Source: Bacteroidota bacterium (GTDB taxonomy: Bacteria > Bacteroidota > Bacteroidia > Cytophagales > Cyclobacteriaceae). From it: 64,000 bases of DNA. The notes below the pieces were generated by a model, which was given only the letters and a program-made list of their open reading frames with translations, made no database searches and was not told where the DNA came from. Of this stretch, positions 1 through 8,367 are shown in pieces. The DNA lies in contig JACPVX010000014.1 in NCBI GenBank assembly GCA_016191555.1, positions 121,738 to 185,737 of the forward strand, in the 5' to 3' direction. Numbering within the stretch: the stretch's first letter is position 1; every line of letters begins with the position of its first letter. The position numbers and the translations under genes were made by a program.

Positions 1-348
1 CCTAATCTGAATTATGCGTCATTTTCTATTGGTGCCGATGTCAATATTGACAAATGCGATGAGACGCTACGCGAGATTGGAAATGAACTGACTCGATTGC
101 AAAATGAGTTGATTTCGGAAGAAGAGTTACTAGTAGCTAAAAACCATTTTTTGGGAAGTTTGCAATTGGAGGTTTCGAATCCGTTTTCAGTAACCGAAAA
201 ATTAAAGACCATTCACCTGTTCGATTTGCCACCTGATTTTTATGTAACTCTTTTTGATCGTATCAGAAAAACTAACGCCAAGGATTTACAACAATTGGCG
301 CGAACACATTTTGTACTAGACAATTTCTTTACAGTACAGGTCGGCTAG
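1..348 (+). CDS. M16-family metallopeptidase, C-terminal fragment
   Basis: The reading frame is open from base 1, so only the last 115 or so residues are present and the start lies outside the window. The visible part has the alpha/beta pattern of the C-terminal half of pitrilysin/insulinase (M16) peptidases: a segment reading ELTRLQNELISEEELLVAKN followed by a GS turn and a helix-rich end, where M16 proteins usually have an L..L....IS..EL..AK....G pattern. The zinc-binding HxxEH motif would be in the missing N-terminal half, so activity cannot be judged. The stop overlaps by four bases the stop of the convergent lipoprotein gene. Family assignment is from pattern only and is fairly but not fully secure. 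Confidence 0.7.
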   Translation, partial: PNLNYASFSIGADVNIDKCDETLREIGNELTRLQNELISEEELLVAKNHFLGSLQLEVSNPFSVTEKLKTIHLFDLPPDFYVTLFDRIRKTNAKDLQQLARTHFVLDNFFTVQVG

Positions 349-1088
349 TTTTTCATGACTGTAACGTTGGTATTTTCAATTCTGCTCAACTCTTTTAATC
401 CATCGCTTTTATACAGATTCTCTAACTCCGCAATGGATGCTGTTTGCTTCGGAGCATAATTAATATAGTCACTGAAACGAACTCCATCCACTACGTGGGC
501 ATTCACAGACTTGCGAAAACGGCAATCTGCTTTACCATCTTCCTGAAACGAGTAGGCCAGATAGCCAATTGTATAATCTGATTGATCAATCCAATAAATG
601 AAAGTATCTTCAAAATCTTCCCCTCCTCCTTCCTGCTGAAAAGTGATTTCAATCTTATGGTAGGTTTTTCCTTCTAACTCTGTTTCGCCTAACCATTTTT
701 TCCTGACAGATGGATCATTTAATCCATACGGCAGCAAAGCGAAATACAGGACCGAATTAACGGAAGCCGTGTATTTTACTTTCATCGTGTCAGGAACTTC
801 TACCAACGAGTCGTTGATTGTTCTGCGAAAGCCATCATTATTGACAAAATCGTGAATTAGTTGTGTAGAGTCTTTATCGTTTCGAAAAATGCGTTCATAC
901 GAAAATTTTCCTCCGTTGCGATTGGCAACATAATGTCGTCCTCTAAAATCAAATTCGATTGTTGAATTCAAATACAAGTCGCCTCCGGCTACTGCAATGG
1001 CTTTGTCAATAATCTGTTGCGCGCTATCATGTTTACAGCCAGTAGCCAAAATGATCAGACATACTACGACTAGATAAAATTTTTTCAT
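345..1088 (-). CDS. Lipoprotein, possibly DUF6503-like
   Basis: A 247-residue protein with a lipoprotein signal peptide: a basic start (MKK), a hydrophobic core and a lipobox ending LATGC at about residue 18. It should be anchored in a membrane by its lipidated Cys. The mature part begins with a helix containing IIDKAIAVAGG, then alternating beta strands (for example RGRHYV, YHKIEITF, FIYWIDQSDYTIGYLAYSF), which resembles the outer-membrane lipoprotein-carrier-like fold of DUF6503 proteins of Bacteroidota. The family name is from memory. It starts one base after the stop of the upstream arginase-fold gene, so the two are probably co-transcribed. No catalytic motif is visible and the function is unknown. 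Confidence 0.7.
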   Translation of the reverse strand: MKKFYLVVVCLIILATGCKHDSAQQIIDKAIAVAGGDLYLNSTIEFDFRGRHYVANRNGGKFSYERIFRNDKDSTQLIHDFVNNDGFRRTINDSLVEVPDTMKVKYTASVNSVLYFALLPYGLNDPSVRKKWLGETELEGKTYHKIEITFQQEGGGEDFEDTFIYWIDQSDYTIGYLAYSFQEDGKADCRFRKSVNAHVVDGVRFSDYINYAPKQTASIAELENLYKSDGLKELSRIENTNVTVMKN

Positions 1089-1089
1089 A

Positions 1090-2250
1090 TCAAATAATCT
1101 TAGCTAACGCGTTGATGTATCGTTCCGGCAATTCACCCTTAGAGGCAATCTGGTAATCGTTGTAACTACACGGCACCATGGTGTTGCGTAAATAGCGCGC
1201 GCCCGGTTTGTGATGCGTAATCTCCATCCACCATTTTTCTGTCACCTTACTTTTGTAAAAGGTGATAATTTCAGGCTCGGTGGGCATCGACACCACATAC
1301 TTCAAAAAATCATTGCTTTTAAAACTGGATTCTCCTTTACGATGATAATATCCTTCAATAAAATACCAGATCATAGTCGCAACGACCGATGCCGTTTTTT
1401 TATGTGCATCATCAAAGGCAGGATTGTATTCATAAAAACCGGCAGAACTTAGCTTCTCATTCATGCCCGCATACCAGCAAAGTTGGCAAGCCTCCTCGCC
1501 TGTCAGGCCAAATGGTTGCGCGTTGGCATTGCCTGGAGCATCCGCTGACTTAATGGCTGTTATGTCAAACGAAAGCAAATCCGCGTTTCGAATGGCTGGT
1601 TCCATTTCCGTAAGATTGGTGCGCATTTGCCCGATCCGAAATGCTTCAAAATAGAGCTTTTCTAAAATAGCGGAAGCGAGTGGATCAATTAGATAAGTTT
1701 GATGCGCCAAATGTGTGTAGCTGAGCAAATAATTTGGCTCATGCAAAAGAATCTTGTGAATATGTTGTTTGGCCGGTGGATTCTCTTTCGCGTCTTCTAA
1801 ATCTAAAAACGCATCGATGTTGAGGAGGCTGATCAGTTTCTCCATTTCCTCGTAGCCGCGGTATTGTCCGTAATCCAGATCGTGTGAGCCGCCTAGCAAA
1901 ATTGGCATGACATTATTCTCCAGCAAGATGCGGCATACTTCGTTGATGCGTACGTAGGTCTCGTCTAAATCAATGCCTGTGTTTAAATTACCCAGGTCGA
2001 TGATACGATAGTTGCCAGTTCCTTTCTTAAGGCGATATAACTTCTTACGAATTTCATCGGGTGCTTGGGCGCAACCTTGATTATTGAAAGCCCCGCGTTC
2101 TTCCTGAATCCCAAATATGGCGATGTGTGCCCCTTTCAATTCAGGCATCTTCTCGCCATACACTTTAACGTTTTTGAAGAAAGAATTGGAAGGATACGAA
2201 TCACAATAAATTGATTCTGGAACAGGAGAAAAAAGAATGGTTAAGTCCAT
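1090..2250 (-). CDS. Arginase/formimidoylglutamase-fold protein with altered metal site
   Basis: A 386-residue member of the ureohydrolase superfamily. GGSHD at about residue 120 corresponds to the GGDHS metal motif, IDAFLDLED to DAHxD, and SFDITAIKSADAPG to the SFDxDxxDP..APG motif. Compared with classical arginase or agmatinase, the His of DAHxD is Phe and the second Asp of DxD is Thr, so at least two of six manganese ligands are replaced. Bacteroidota proteins of this type are often named formimidoylglutamase (histidine degradation), but no hut gene is nearby. The C-terminus is about 60-80 residues longer than arginase. A good promoter lies just upstream, and a lipoprotein gene follows after one base. 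Confidence 0.75.
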   Translation of the reverse strand: MDLTILFSPVPESIYCDSYPSNSFFKNVKVYGEKMPELKGAHIAIFGIQEERGAFNNQGCAQAPDEIRKKLYRLKKGTGNYRIIDLGNLNTGIDLDETYVRINEVCRILLENNVMPILLGGSHDLDYGQYRGYEEMEKLISLLNIDAFLDLEDAKENPPAKQHIHKILLHEPNYLLSYTHLAHQTYLIDPLASAILEKLYFEAFRIGQMRTNLTEMEPAIRNADLLSFDITAIKSADAPGNANAQPFGLTGEEACQLCWYAGMNEKLSSAGFYEYNPAFDDAHKKTASVVATMIWYFIEGYYHRKGESSFKSNDFLKYVVSMPTEPEIITFYKSKVTEKWWMEITHHKPGARYLRNTMVPCSYNDYQIASKGELPERYINALAKII

Positions 2251-2269
2251 AAGTTATGGTTGGCCTTAA

Positions 2270-2301
2270 CAAAACTATCCTATAAAAAGCGAATTGACAA
2301 C
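2270..2301 (-). promoter_or_regulatory. Bacteroidota-type promoter of the arginase-fold gene
   Basis: On the minus strand GTTG is followed after exactly 20 bases by TAGTTTTG, which fits the -33 TTTG / -7 TAnnTTTG consensus. It lies about 20 bases before the ATG. It partly overlaps the terminator hairpin of the preceding gene. Confidence 0.6.
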
Positions 2302-2324
2302 CCGAAGCTACGAGTTGTCAATTC
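2284..2324 (-). terminator. Intrinsic terminator of the small lipoprotein gene
   Basis: A perfect 11-bp inverted repeat (GAATTGACAAC and GTTGTCAATTC, 12-base loop) is followed on the minus strand by GCTTTTTATA. It lies just after the stop of the 109-residue gene. Confidence 0.7.
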
Positions 2325-2342
2325 ATCTCATGTTACCAGAGA

Positions 2343-2672
2343 TCAATTCTTCCAAACCTCCTCCAGTTTCACGGCTTTATCGAAGTCAATGCATGTATTG
2401 ATGCCCGCTATACCTCCCCTTTCGCAAATCACCTTGCCGCCACAATCTTTCACTACATCCATGTAATCTGCACAATTTTGCAAGCATCCTTGAATCAGAT
2501 AAACCTCTTGATTTTTATGGGCGTATTTCGTGATTTGGCCTTTATGACCCTGTTGAATGATGGATGTTTTTTCTGCCTCGAGCCAAGTTGGGGAAGTACA
2601 CTTAGATATAGAAACTGAATCATCCTGACATGCATGAAAAAATAAGAGGAGTGCAAATAATGTCTTAGTCAT
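2343..2672 (-). CDS. Small Cys-containing lipoprotein, unknown function
   Basis: A 109-residue protein with a short signal peptide (MTKTLFALLLFFHAC) whose Cys at about residue 15 could be lipidated. The mature part has five further Cys (SKC, QGCLQNC, DCGG, VICERGG, INTCID), enough for disulphides outside the cytoplasm. The middle strand-rich part (KNQEVYLIQGCLQNCADYMD) resembles small Bacteroidota lipoproteins sometimes grouped as DUF6970, but I am not sure of this name. It is a single-gene unit with a terminator on each side. No active-site motif is recognised. Confidence 0.6.
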   Translation of the reverse strand: MTKTLFALLLFFHACQDDSVSISKCTSPTWLEAEKTSIIQQGHKGQITKYAHKNQEVYLIQGCLQNCADYMDVVKDCGGKVICERGGIAGINTCIDFDKAVKLEEVWKN

Positions 2673-2729
2673 AATACTCTATTGTTATGTCTCTTGGACA
2701 ACCACATTCTTTCAAAAGTTGGAAGTAAT

Positions 2730-2761
2730 AAAAAAAGCCCATCGTCTGAAGGGCCTTTTTT
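2730..2761 (-). terminator. Intrinsic terminator after nqrF
   Basis: On the minus strand, 20 bases after the nqrF stop, AAAAGGCCC and GGGCTTTT pair around a ten-base loop and a run of T follows. The hairpin is A-rich on the other side and could work in both directions. Confidence 0.75.
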
Positions 2762-2780
2762 GTCTCGTGATTTAGAGTTA

Positions 2781-4076
2781 TTAACCTCCGAAATCGTCAA
2801 AGCGAACATTTTCTTTTGGAATACCCATGTCATCCAGCATTTTCAGAACGGCAGCGTTCATCAATGGAGGTCCGCACAAGTAGTACTCTACATCTTCCGG
2901 TGCCGGGTGATTCGCCAAATAATTATCAAACAAGCATTTGTGGATGAAGCCTACATAGCCATCTGCCTCGCGGTCATCCAAACTCTTTTTCACTTTCCAG
3001 TTATCTTCCGGAAGTGGCTCAGACAAAGCGATATGGAAATTGAAATTCGGGAACTCTTTCTCGATTTTCCGGAAGTGATCTACGTAGAACAATTCTTTCT
3101 TCGAGCGTCCACCATACCAATAAGACACTTTTCGGTTCGTCTTTTCGGTATGGAATAAATGGAAGATTTGCGCACGCAATGGAGCCATACCAGCACCACC
3201 ACCAATGTAAACCATCTCGCGCTGTGTTTTATTAATATGGAATTCCCCGTAAGGGCCAGAGATTGTTACTTTATCGCCAGGCTTGCGTGAGAACACATAC
3301 GAAGAACAGATACCCGGATTTACATCCATCCACTTGTTGTTGGCGCGATCCCAGGGTGGCGTAGCGATACGGATGTTCAACATCACAATATTTCCTTCAG
3401 CTGGGTGGTTGGCCATTGAATATGCACGGAAGATGGGCTCATCGTTTTTCATTTTCAGATCCCACAGCTTGAACTTATCCCAATCCGACTTAAATACATC
3501 GGGGTTGCTGTGACCCAATTCAGGATGTGGTGTGATATCCATTTTGCTGAAATCCACTTTTAATGTTGGCACATCAATTTGGATATAACCACCTGCTTCG
3601 AAATTTAAGGTTTCACCGGGAGGAAGTTTTACAACAAACTCCTTAATGAACGTGGACACGTTTTTATTGGAAACGACTTCACATTCCCACTTTTTGATCC
3701 CGAAGATTTCTTCCGGGATGCGAATGTTTAAGTCTTGCTTCACTTTTACCTGGCAGCCTAGGCGCACATGCTCTTTTTGCTCGGCACGAGAAAGATGGCC
3801 TACCTCGGTTGGCAACACATCACCTCCACCGGATTCTACCACGCATTTGCACATCGCGCAGGTACCTCCTCCACCACAGGCAGAAGGCAAAAATATTTTT
3901 TCGTTGGCCAAAGTGCTTAAAAGAGAGCTTCCCGCAGAAACGGTGATGGTTTTTTCTCCATTAATGACAATTTTAACCGGGCCGGACTGAACCAACTGCT
4001 TTTGCGCAAAGATGAGAAGCGCTACTAGAAGAAGAATTATAGCTGTAAAGGCTACAATGGAGGTAATCGCTAACAT
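2781..4076 (-). CDS. nqrF: Na+-translocating NADH:quinone oxidoreductase subunit F
   Basis: This 431-residue protein is the NADH-oxidising subunit of the Na+-pumping NQR complex. In order it has one N-terminal membrane helix (about 4-25), a 2Fe-2S ferredoxin domain with [12 protein letters not shown] and a final Cys in RLGCQVKV, an FAD-binding motif RAYSMANHP, an NADH-binding [12 protein letters not shown], and a [10 protein letters not shown] motif near the end. Length and motif order are those of complete NqrF, and all four iron-sulphur Cys are present. NqrA-E are normally encoded with it; here the flanking genes are unrelated, and it has its own promoter and terminator, so nqrF is a stand-alone unit in this genome. 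The other subunits must be encoded outside this window. Confidence 0.96.
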   Translation of the reverse strand: MLAITSIVAFTAIILLLVALLIFAQKQLVQSGPVKIVINGEKTITVSAGSSLLSTLANEKIFLPSACGGGGTCAMCKCVVESGGGDVLPTEVGHLSRAEQKEHVRLGCQVKVKQDLNIRIPEEIFGIKKWECEVVSNKNVSTFIKEFVVKLPPGETLNFEAGGYIQIDVPTLKVDFSKMDITPHPELGHSNPDVFKSDWDKFKLWDLKMKNDEPIFRAYSMANHPAEGNIVMLNIRIATPPWDRANNKWMDVNPGICSSYVFSRKPGDKVTISGPYGEFHINKTQREMVYIGGGAGMAPLRAQIFHLFHTEKTNRKVSYWYGGRSKKELFYVDHFRKIEKEFPNFNFHIALSEPLPEDNWKVKKSLDDREADGYVGFIHKCLFDNYLANHPAPEDVEYYLCGPPLMNAAVLKMLDDMGIPKENVRFDDFGG

Positions 4077-4095
4077 AGGCTGTATTTAAAGTTTA

Positions 4096-4128
4096 CAAAT
4101 ATAGGAATCGGGGGTAAAATCCGTCAAA
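4096..4128 (-). promoter_or_regulatory. Promoter of nqrF
   Basis: On the minus strand TTTG is followed after 21 bases by TATATTTG, matching TAnnTTTG. The predicted transcript start lies roughly 13 bases before the nqrF ATG. Its presence between hom and nqrF supports separate transcription. Confidence 0.6.
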
Positions 4129-4157
4129 CCGTTTAAACTTAAAATAGCCTTAAAAAG

Positions 4158-4188
4158 CAAAAAAGCAGTATTAAAACTGCTTTTTGCT
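4158..4188 (-). terminator. Terminator of the methionine operon
   Basis: AAAGCAGT and ACTGCTTT form a hairpin around six bases, followed on the minus strand by TTTTTTGC, shortly after the hom stop. Confidence 0.75.
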
Positions 4189-4207
4189 ACCTGTTTGCCA
4201 ATCCTTT

Positions 4208-5434
4208 CTAGGCAATTGCAAGCTCTTTCTTAGACAATTGATTATCTGCCTGCAAATTCAACTCAGGAGCCAAAATTACACTCACTTCATCCTTCTTCGA
4301 AAGTTCCTGCAATTTCCTAAGTGTGATGGAGCCAGTCATGTACTGAAGGCCATTACCTTGATAGCCGCCTTTAAAGGTTTCAAAATCTGCTGGTGTCACA
4401 GCGGCTTTGTCTTGAAAGCTAACCACCGCATCCACCAGTGCATCGTTCGAAAAGGCGAAATTCTCACCCTGTGTAAACTTTTTATACTCGTAGCGATAGT
4501 CGAACGTCAATGCCGAAATATCCGAAAGCACAGCCGAACCGGTGGGGTAACTGCCCGCACCTTTACCAATAAACACTTGCTTTTCCGCGAAAGCGCCTTC
4601 TACCAAAACGGCATTGTACTCGTTGCGCACATTGGCCAACATGTGATCGGCTGGAATAAACTGCGGTGCCACAAAACCGATGATCTTGCCGCCTAATTTA
4701 TAAGCTCGCGCCACTAGTTTGATTGTGAGATTATTTTCGCGCGCATATTTCAAATCAACGGCAGAAATTTTGTGAATACCCACATTGATAATTTCTTCGG
4801 GCTTCACAAAAACGCCAAAGGTATGCGCGATGGCGATGGTCAACTTAAACTTCGGATCGAAGCCCTTCACATCCAATGAAGGATCGCTTTCAGCAAAACC
4901 CAATTCTTGTGCTTGCTTCAATGCTTCAGCATATCCTTTGCGTTCTTCAAAAACTTTGGTGAGAATGAAATTGGTAGACCCATTGAAAATACCTTCGATG
5001 CTGGTGATCAAATCATTGTCGTAGTACTCTTCGAGGTTACGCAGGATAGGAATACTTCCACACACCGCACCTTCATACAACACCGAGCGGTCGTACTTTT
5101 TCTGAAGCTCAAAAATTTCCTTGAGGTTTTCGGCAAGCATGCGTTTGTTGGCTGTCACCACATGTTTGCCATTGCGCAAAGCGGCCTTCACAATTTCATA
5201 TGCGGCTGGTGCATCGTCAATCAACTCTACTACAATGTCGATTTCTTTGTCGGTGAGAATATCATTTTTATCAAACGTAAAAATGGCCGAATCTAAAGAG
5301 CGTTGTTTCTCCCGATTCTTTACGCAGATTTTCTTAATCTCTGCTTTCACACCGTGCGTTTCGTTGAGCACGTGATACAAGCCTTGCCCTACTACGCCAA
5401 AGCCAAACAATCCTATTTTTAATTTCTTCTTCAT
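4208..5434 (-). CDS. hom: Homoserine dehydrogenase
   Basis: A 408-residue NAD(P)-dependent enzyme that reduces aspartate semialdehyde to homoserine, the branch point to methionine and threonine. It has an N-terminal Rossmann motif (GLFGFGVVGQGL), TANKRMLAE, the substrate-binding core with EGAVCGSIPILR and GIFNGSTNFILT, and a region containing DPSLDVKGFDPKFK with the acidic and Lys residues of the active site. It is the monofunctional form without an aspartokinase domain. There is no clear C-terminal ACT domain of the usual length. It is the last gene of the metY-metX-hom operon, seven bases after metX, so its supply is tied to SAM and probably Cys status. A terminator follows. Confidence 0.95.
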   Translation of the reverse strand: MKKKLKIGLFGFGVVGQGLYHVLNETHGVKAEIKKICVKNREKQRSLDSAIFTFDKNDILTDKEIDIVVELIDDAPAAYEIVKAALRNGKHVVTANKRMLAENLKEIFELQKKYDRSVLYEGAVCGSIPILRNLEEYYDNDLITSIEGIFNGSTNFILTKVFEERKGYAEALKQAQELGFAESDPSLDVKGFDPKFKLTIAIAHTFGVFVKPEEIINVGIHKISAVDLKYARENNLTIKLVARAYKLGGKIIGFVAPQFIPADHMLANVRNEYNAVLVEGAFAEKQVFIGKGAGSYPTGSAVLSDISALTFDYRYEYKKFTQGENFAFSNDALVDAVVSFQDKAAVTPADFETFKGGYQGNGLQYMTGSITLRKLQELSKKDEVSVILAPELNLQADNQLSKKELAIA

Positions 5435-5441
5435 TTCAATT

Positions 5442-6539
5442 TTACAAGTTTATGTCCTCCAGCGAATCAAAGTCGGTAGAAGACGCTTCGGTTAATACTA
5501 CTTCTTGTTCTTTTTTAGGCGAGCGCAAAAACTGATTCACTAGCTTTTTGAATTTCACAAACTCCACTAAAAATCCATCGTGCCCATACAGCGATTCAAT
5601 TATATTTAGTTGCGCACCGGGAATATGATGTGCCATATATTTCTGCTCGCGCAATGGAAACAACAAATCGCTGTCGATGCCAACTACCAGCGTGCGCGCC
5701 TGAATTTGTTTCAATGCCAGCACCACGCTGTTTCGATTTCTTCCAACCTGATGGCTGTCCATCATTTTGGTGAGCAGCCAGTAGGAATACGCATTGAATC
5801 GACTCGCTAACTTCTGCCCTTGGTAGCGTTGATACGAGCTGGCTCTGAAGTCATCTAGTTTCTGATTCTCTTTTTCTGATTGTGTTTCTTCAAACGTTTC
5901 ATACGTGCGAAATGAAATCATACCCATCGCGCGAGCGGCTTTCATGCCCTCCACACCGGCTCTAACATCATTTTCCTTCCAAGTGGAATCTGCTGCTATG
6001 GCCATGCGCTGTGCTTCGTTAAAGGCAATACCCCAAGGTGAATGAAAAGCATTGCAGGCAATCGCAATAAGGTTTTGAAAAACGATTGGCTGCTGAATGG
6101 CCCATTCAAGAGCTTGCTGACCGCCCAATGATCCTCCTATCAGCGTGTGTACTTTGTCAATCCCCAAAGCCTCACGCAAGCGATCGAATGCACGAACCAC
6201 ATCGCGGTTGGTGACCAATGGAAAATCATGAAAGAAATTTTTTCCTGAATTCGGATTGATGGACAACGGACCGGTTGATCCGTAGCATCCGCCTAAAGTA
6301 TTCGCACAGATAATAAAATAATCGCGCGGATCGTAGGGGCTTCCTTCGGTAAAAAAATCCTTCCACCAGTCGGTAAAGTCTGAGCTCCCCGTAAGGGCAT
6401 GACAAACCCACACCACATTGGATTTCTCTTTGTTCAATTGACCCAAAGTAGTGTACTTGAGTTGAAAGCCGGGGAGTTTGCTCCCCGACTCTAATTCAAA
6501 TTCCTCCGAATGATGAAAAATGGATTCTGTTTTTACCAT
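5442..6539 (-). CDS. metX: Homoserine O-acetyltransferase
   Basis: A 365-residue alpha/beta-hydrolase-fold acyltransferase that activates homoserine with acetyl-CoA for methionine synthesis. The nucleophile elbow is GGSLGGQQALEW (Ser about residue 145), the catalytic Asp lies in VVGIDSDLLFP and the His in YGHDGFLVE; early motifs HALTGSSD and GGCYGSTGP are typical of MetX. Length is normal for the family. Specificity for acetyl rather than succinyl donors is inferred from the MetX family and from the adjacent O-acetylhomoserine-using metY, three bases upstream. It is the middle gene of the SAM-riboswitch-controlled operon. The last 35 or so residues are low in complexity and probably flexible. 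Confidence 0.95.
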   Translation of the reverse strand: MVKTESIFHHSEEFELESGSKLPGFQLKYTTLGQLNKEKSNVVWVCHALTGSSDFTDWWKDFFTEGSPYDPRDYFIICANTLGGCYGSTGPLSINPNSGKNFFHDFPLVTNRDVVRAFDRLREALGIDKVHTLIGGSLGGQQALEWAIQQPIVFQNLIAIACNAFHSPWGIAFNEAQRMAIAADSTWKENDVRAGVEGMKAARAMGMISFRTYETFEETQSEKENQKLDDFRASSYQRYQGQKLASRFNAYSYWLLTKMMDSHQVGRNRNSVVLALKQIQARTLVVGIDSDLLFPLREQKYMAHHIPGAQLNIIESLYGHDGFLVEFVKFKKLVNQFLRSPKKEQEVVLTEASSTDFDSLEDINL

Positions 6540-6542
6540 GCT

Positions 6543-7877
<1,335 letters not shown>

Positions 7878-7968
7878 TTAAATTTTTGAATGATTTTATT
7901 ATGATTAAAAAATGAATGTGGACATAATCGTAGCCATACCTGTCACTTGGCAGACCTTAGATTAGTTT

Positions 7969-8004
7969 GTTGCTGGAAGCGGTTCGCTAACAATTAGCAG
8001 CAAC
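7969..8004 (-). promoter_or_regulatory. Leader hairpin overlapping the Cys codons
   Basis: On the minus strand GTTGCTG (8004-7998), which includes the last Cys codons of the leader ORF, pairs perfectly with CAGCAAC (7975-7969); a smaller AGCG/CGCT hairpin lies inside. A second GTTGCTG just upstream (8031-8025) could compete for the same partner. No U-run follows, so it is not an ordinary terminator. Confidence 0.45.
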
Positions 8005-8020
8005 TGCCACAACAACACAT
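7994..8020 (-). CDS. Cys-rich leader peptide MCCCGSCC upstream of metY
   Basis: A nine-codon ORF (ATG, TGT x3, GGC, AGT, TGC x2, TAA) lies in the metY leader, between the SAM riboswitch and the metY start. Five of eight residues are Cys, which is improbable by chance in this AT-leaning sequence and fits a sensor of Cys-tRNA charging. Poly-Cys leader ORFs act as cysteine-responsive attenuators in mycobacteria; here the role is inferred from position and content. No Shine-Dalgarno is seen, as is usual in this phylum. The final Cys codons form one arm of a hairpin, so a stalled ribosome would change the fold of the leader. Translation is unproven. Confidence 0.6.
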   Translation of the reverse strand: MCCCGSCC

Positions 8021-8125
8021 GTTGCAGCAACAACAATTTAAAATAAATTGAACTTTGTATTTGAGGACTTGCAATCGGAACGATTGCTCAATGGAACGGA
8101 TGAATGTTTTCATTTTAACACCGGT

Positions 8126-8245
8126 TTATAGTTCCCCAAAGACCTTCTTCGGGGCAGGACTTAGCACCTTTTTTCCTCCCGAATGATTCGGTTGGAAGGG
8201 GTTGCTAGCGCTTCATCGAGCCTGTCTCTCCGCGCTTCTTTATAA
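8126..8245 (-). promoter_or_regulatory. SAM-I (S-box) riboswitch
   Basis: The minus-strand leader has the S-box signature in order: GCGCGGAGAGACAGGCTCG, GATGAAGCGC, GCAACC, a P3 hairpin (CCGAATCATTCGG), and AAGGTGCTAAGTCCTGCCCC, then a P4 hairpin (CCCCGAAGAAGGTCTTTGGGG). The outer helix can close by TTATA pairing with TATAA. It binds S-adenosylmethionine and represses the downstream methionine genes. Another 260 bases separate it from metY, an unusually long stretch that holds the Cys-rich leader ORF. The exact ends are approximate. Confidence 0.92.
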
Positions 8246-8282
8246 ATCGGCCGGCCAAAAAGCCTTACCGACTATGATGACA

Positions 8283-8314
8283 CAAACGTATACCAACTTA
8301 GTAGAGTTTCCAAA
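8283..8314 (-). promoter_or_regulatory. Promoter of the methionine operon
   Basis: On the minus strand TTTG, then 20 bases, then TACGTTTG, an exact fit to the Bacteroidota -33/-7 pattern. The predicted start is about 30 bases before the riboswitch, so the switch and leader ORF are both transcribed. Confidence 0.7.
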
Positions 8315-8367
8315 TGCTTCCCTAAAAAATTGTTAAAAAAGTTACCTCACAACCGTTTGGTTGATGT

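Noticed and set aside
7921..7990. Intrinsic terminator in the metY leader.
   Set aside because: The hairpin has no run of T after it on the minus strand, so classical termination is not supported.
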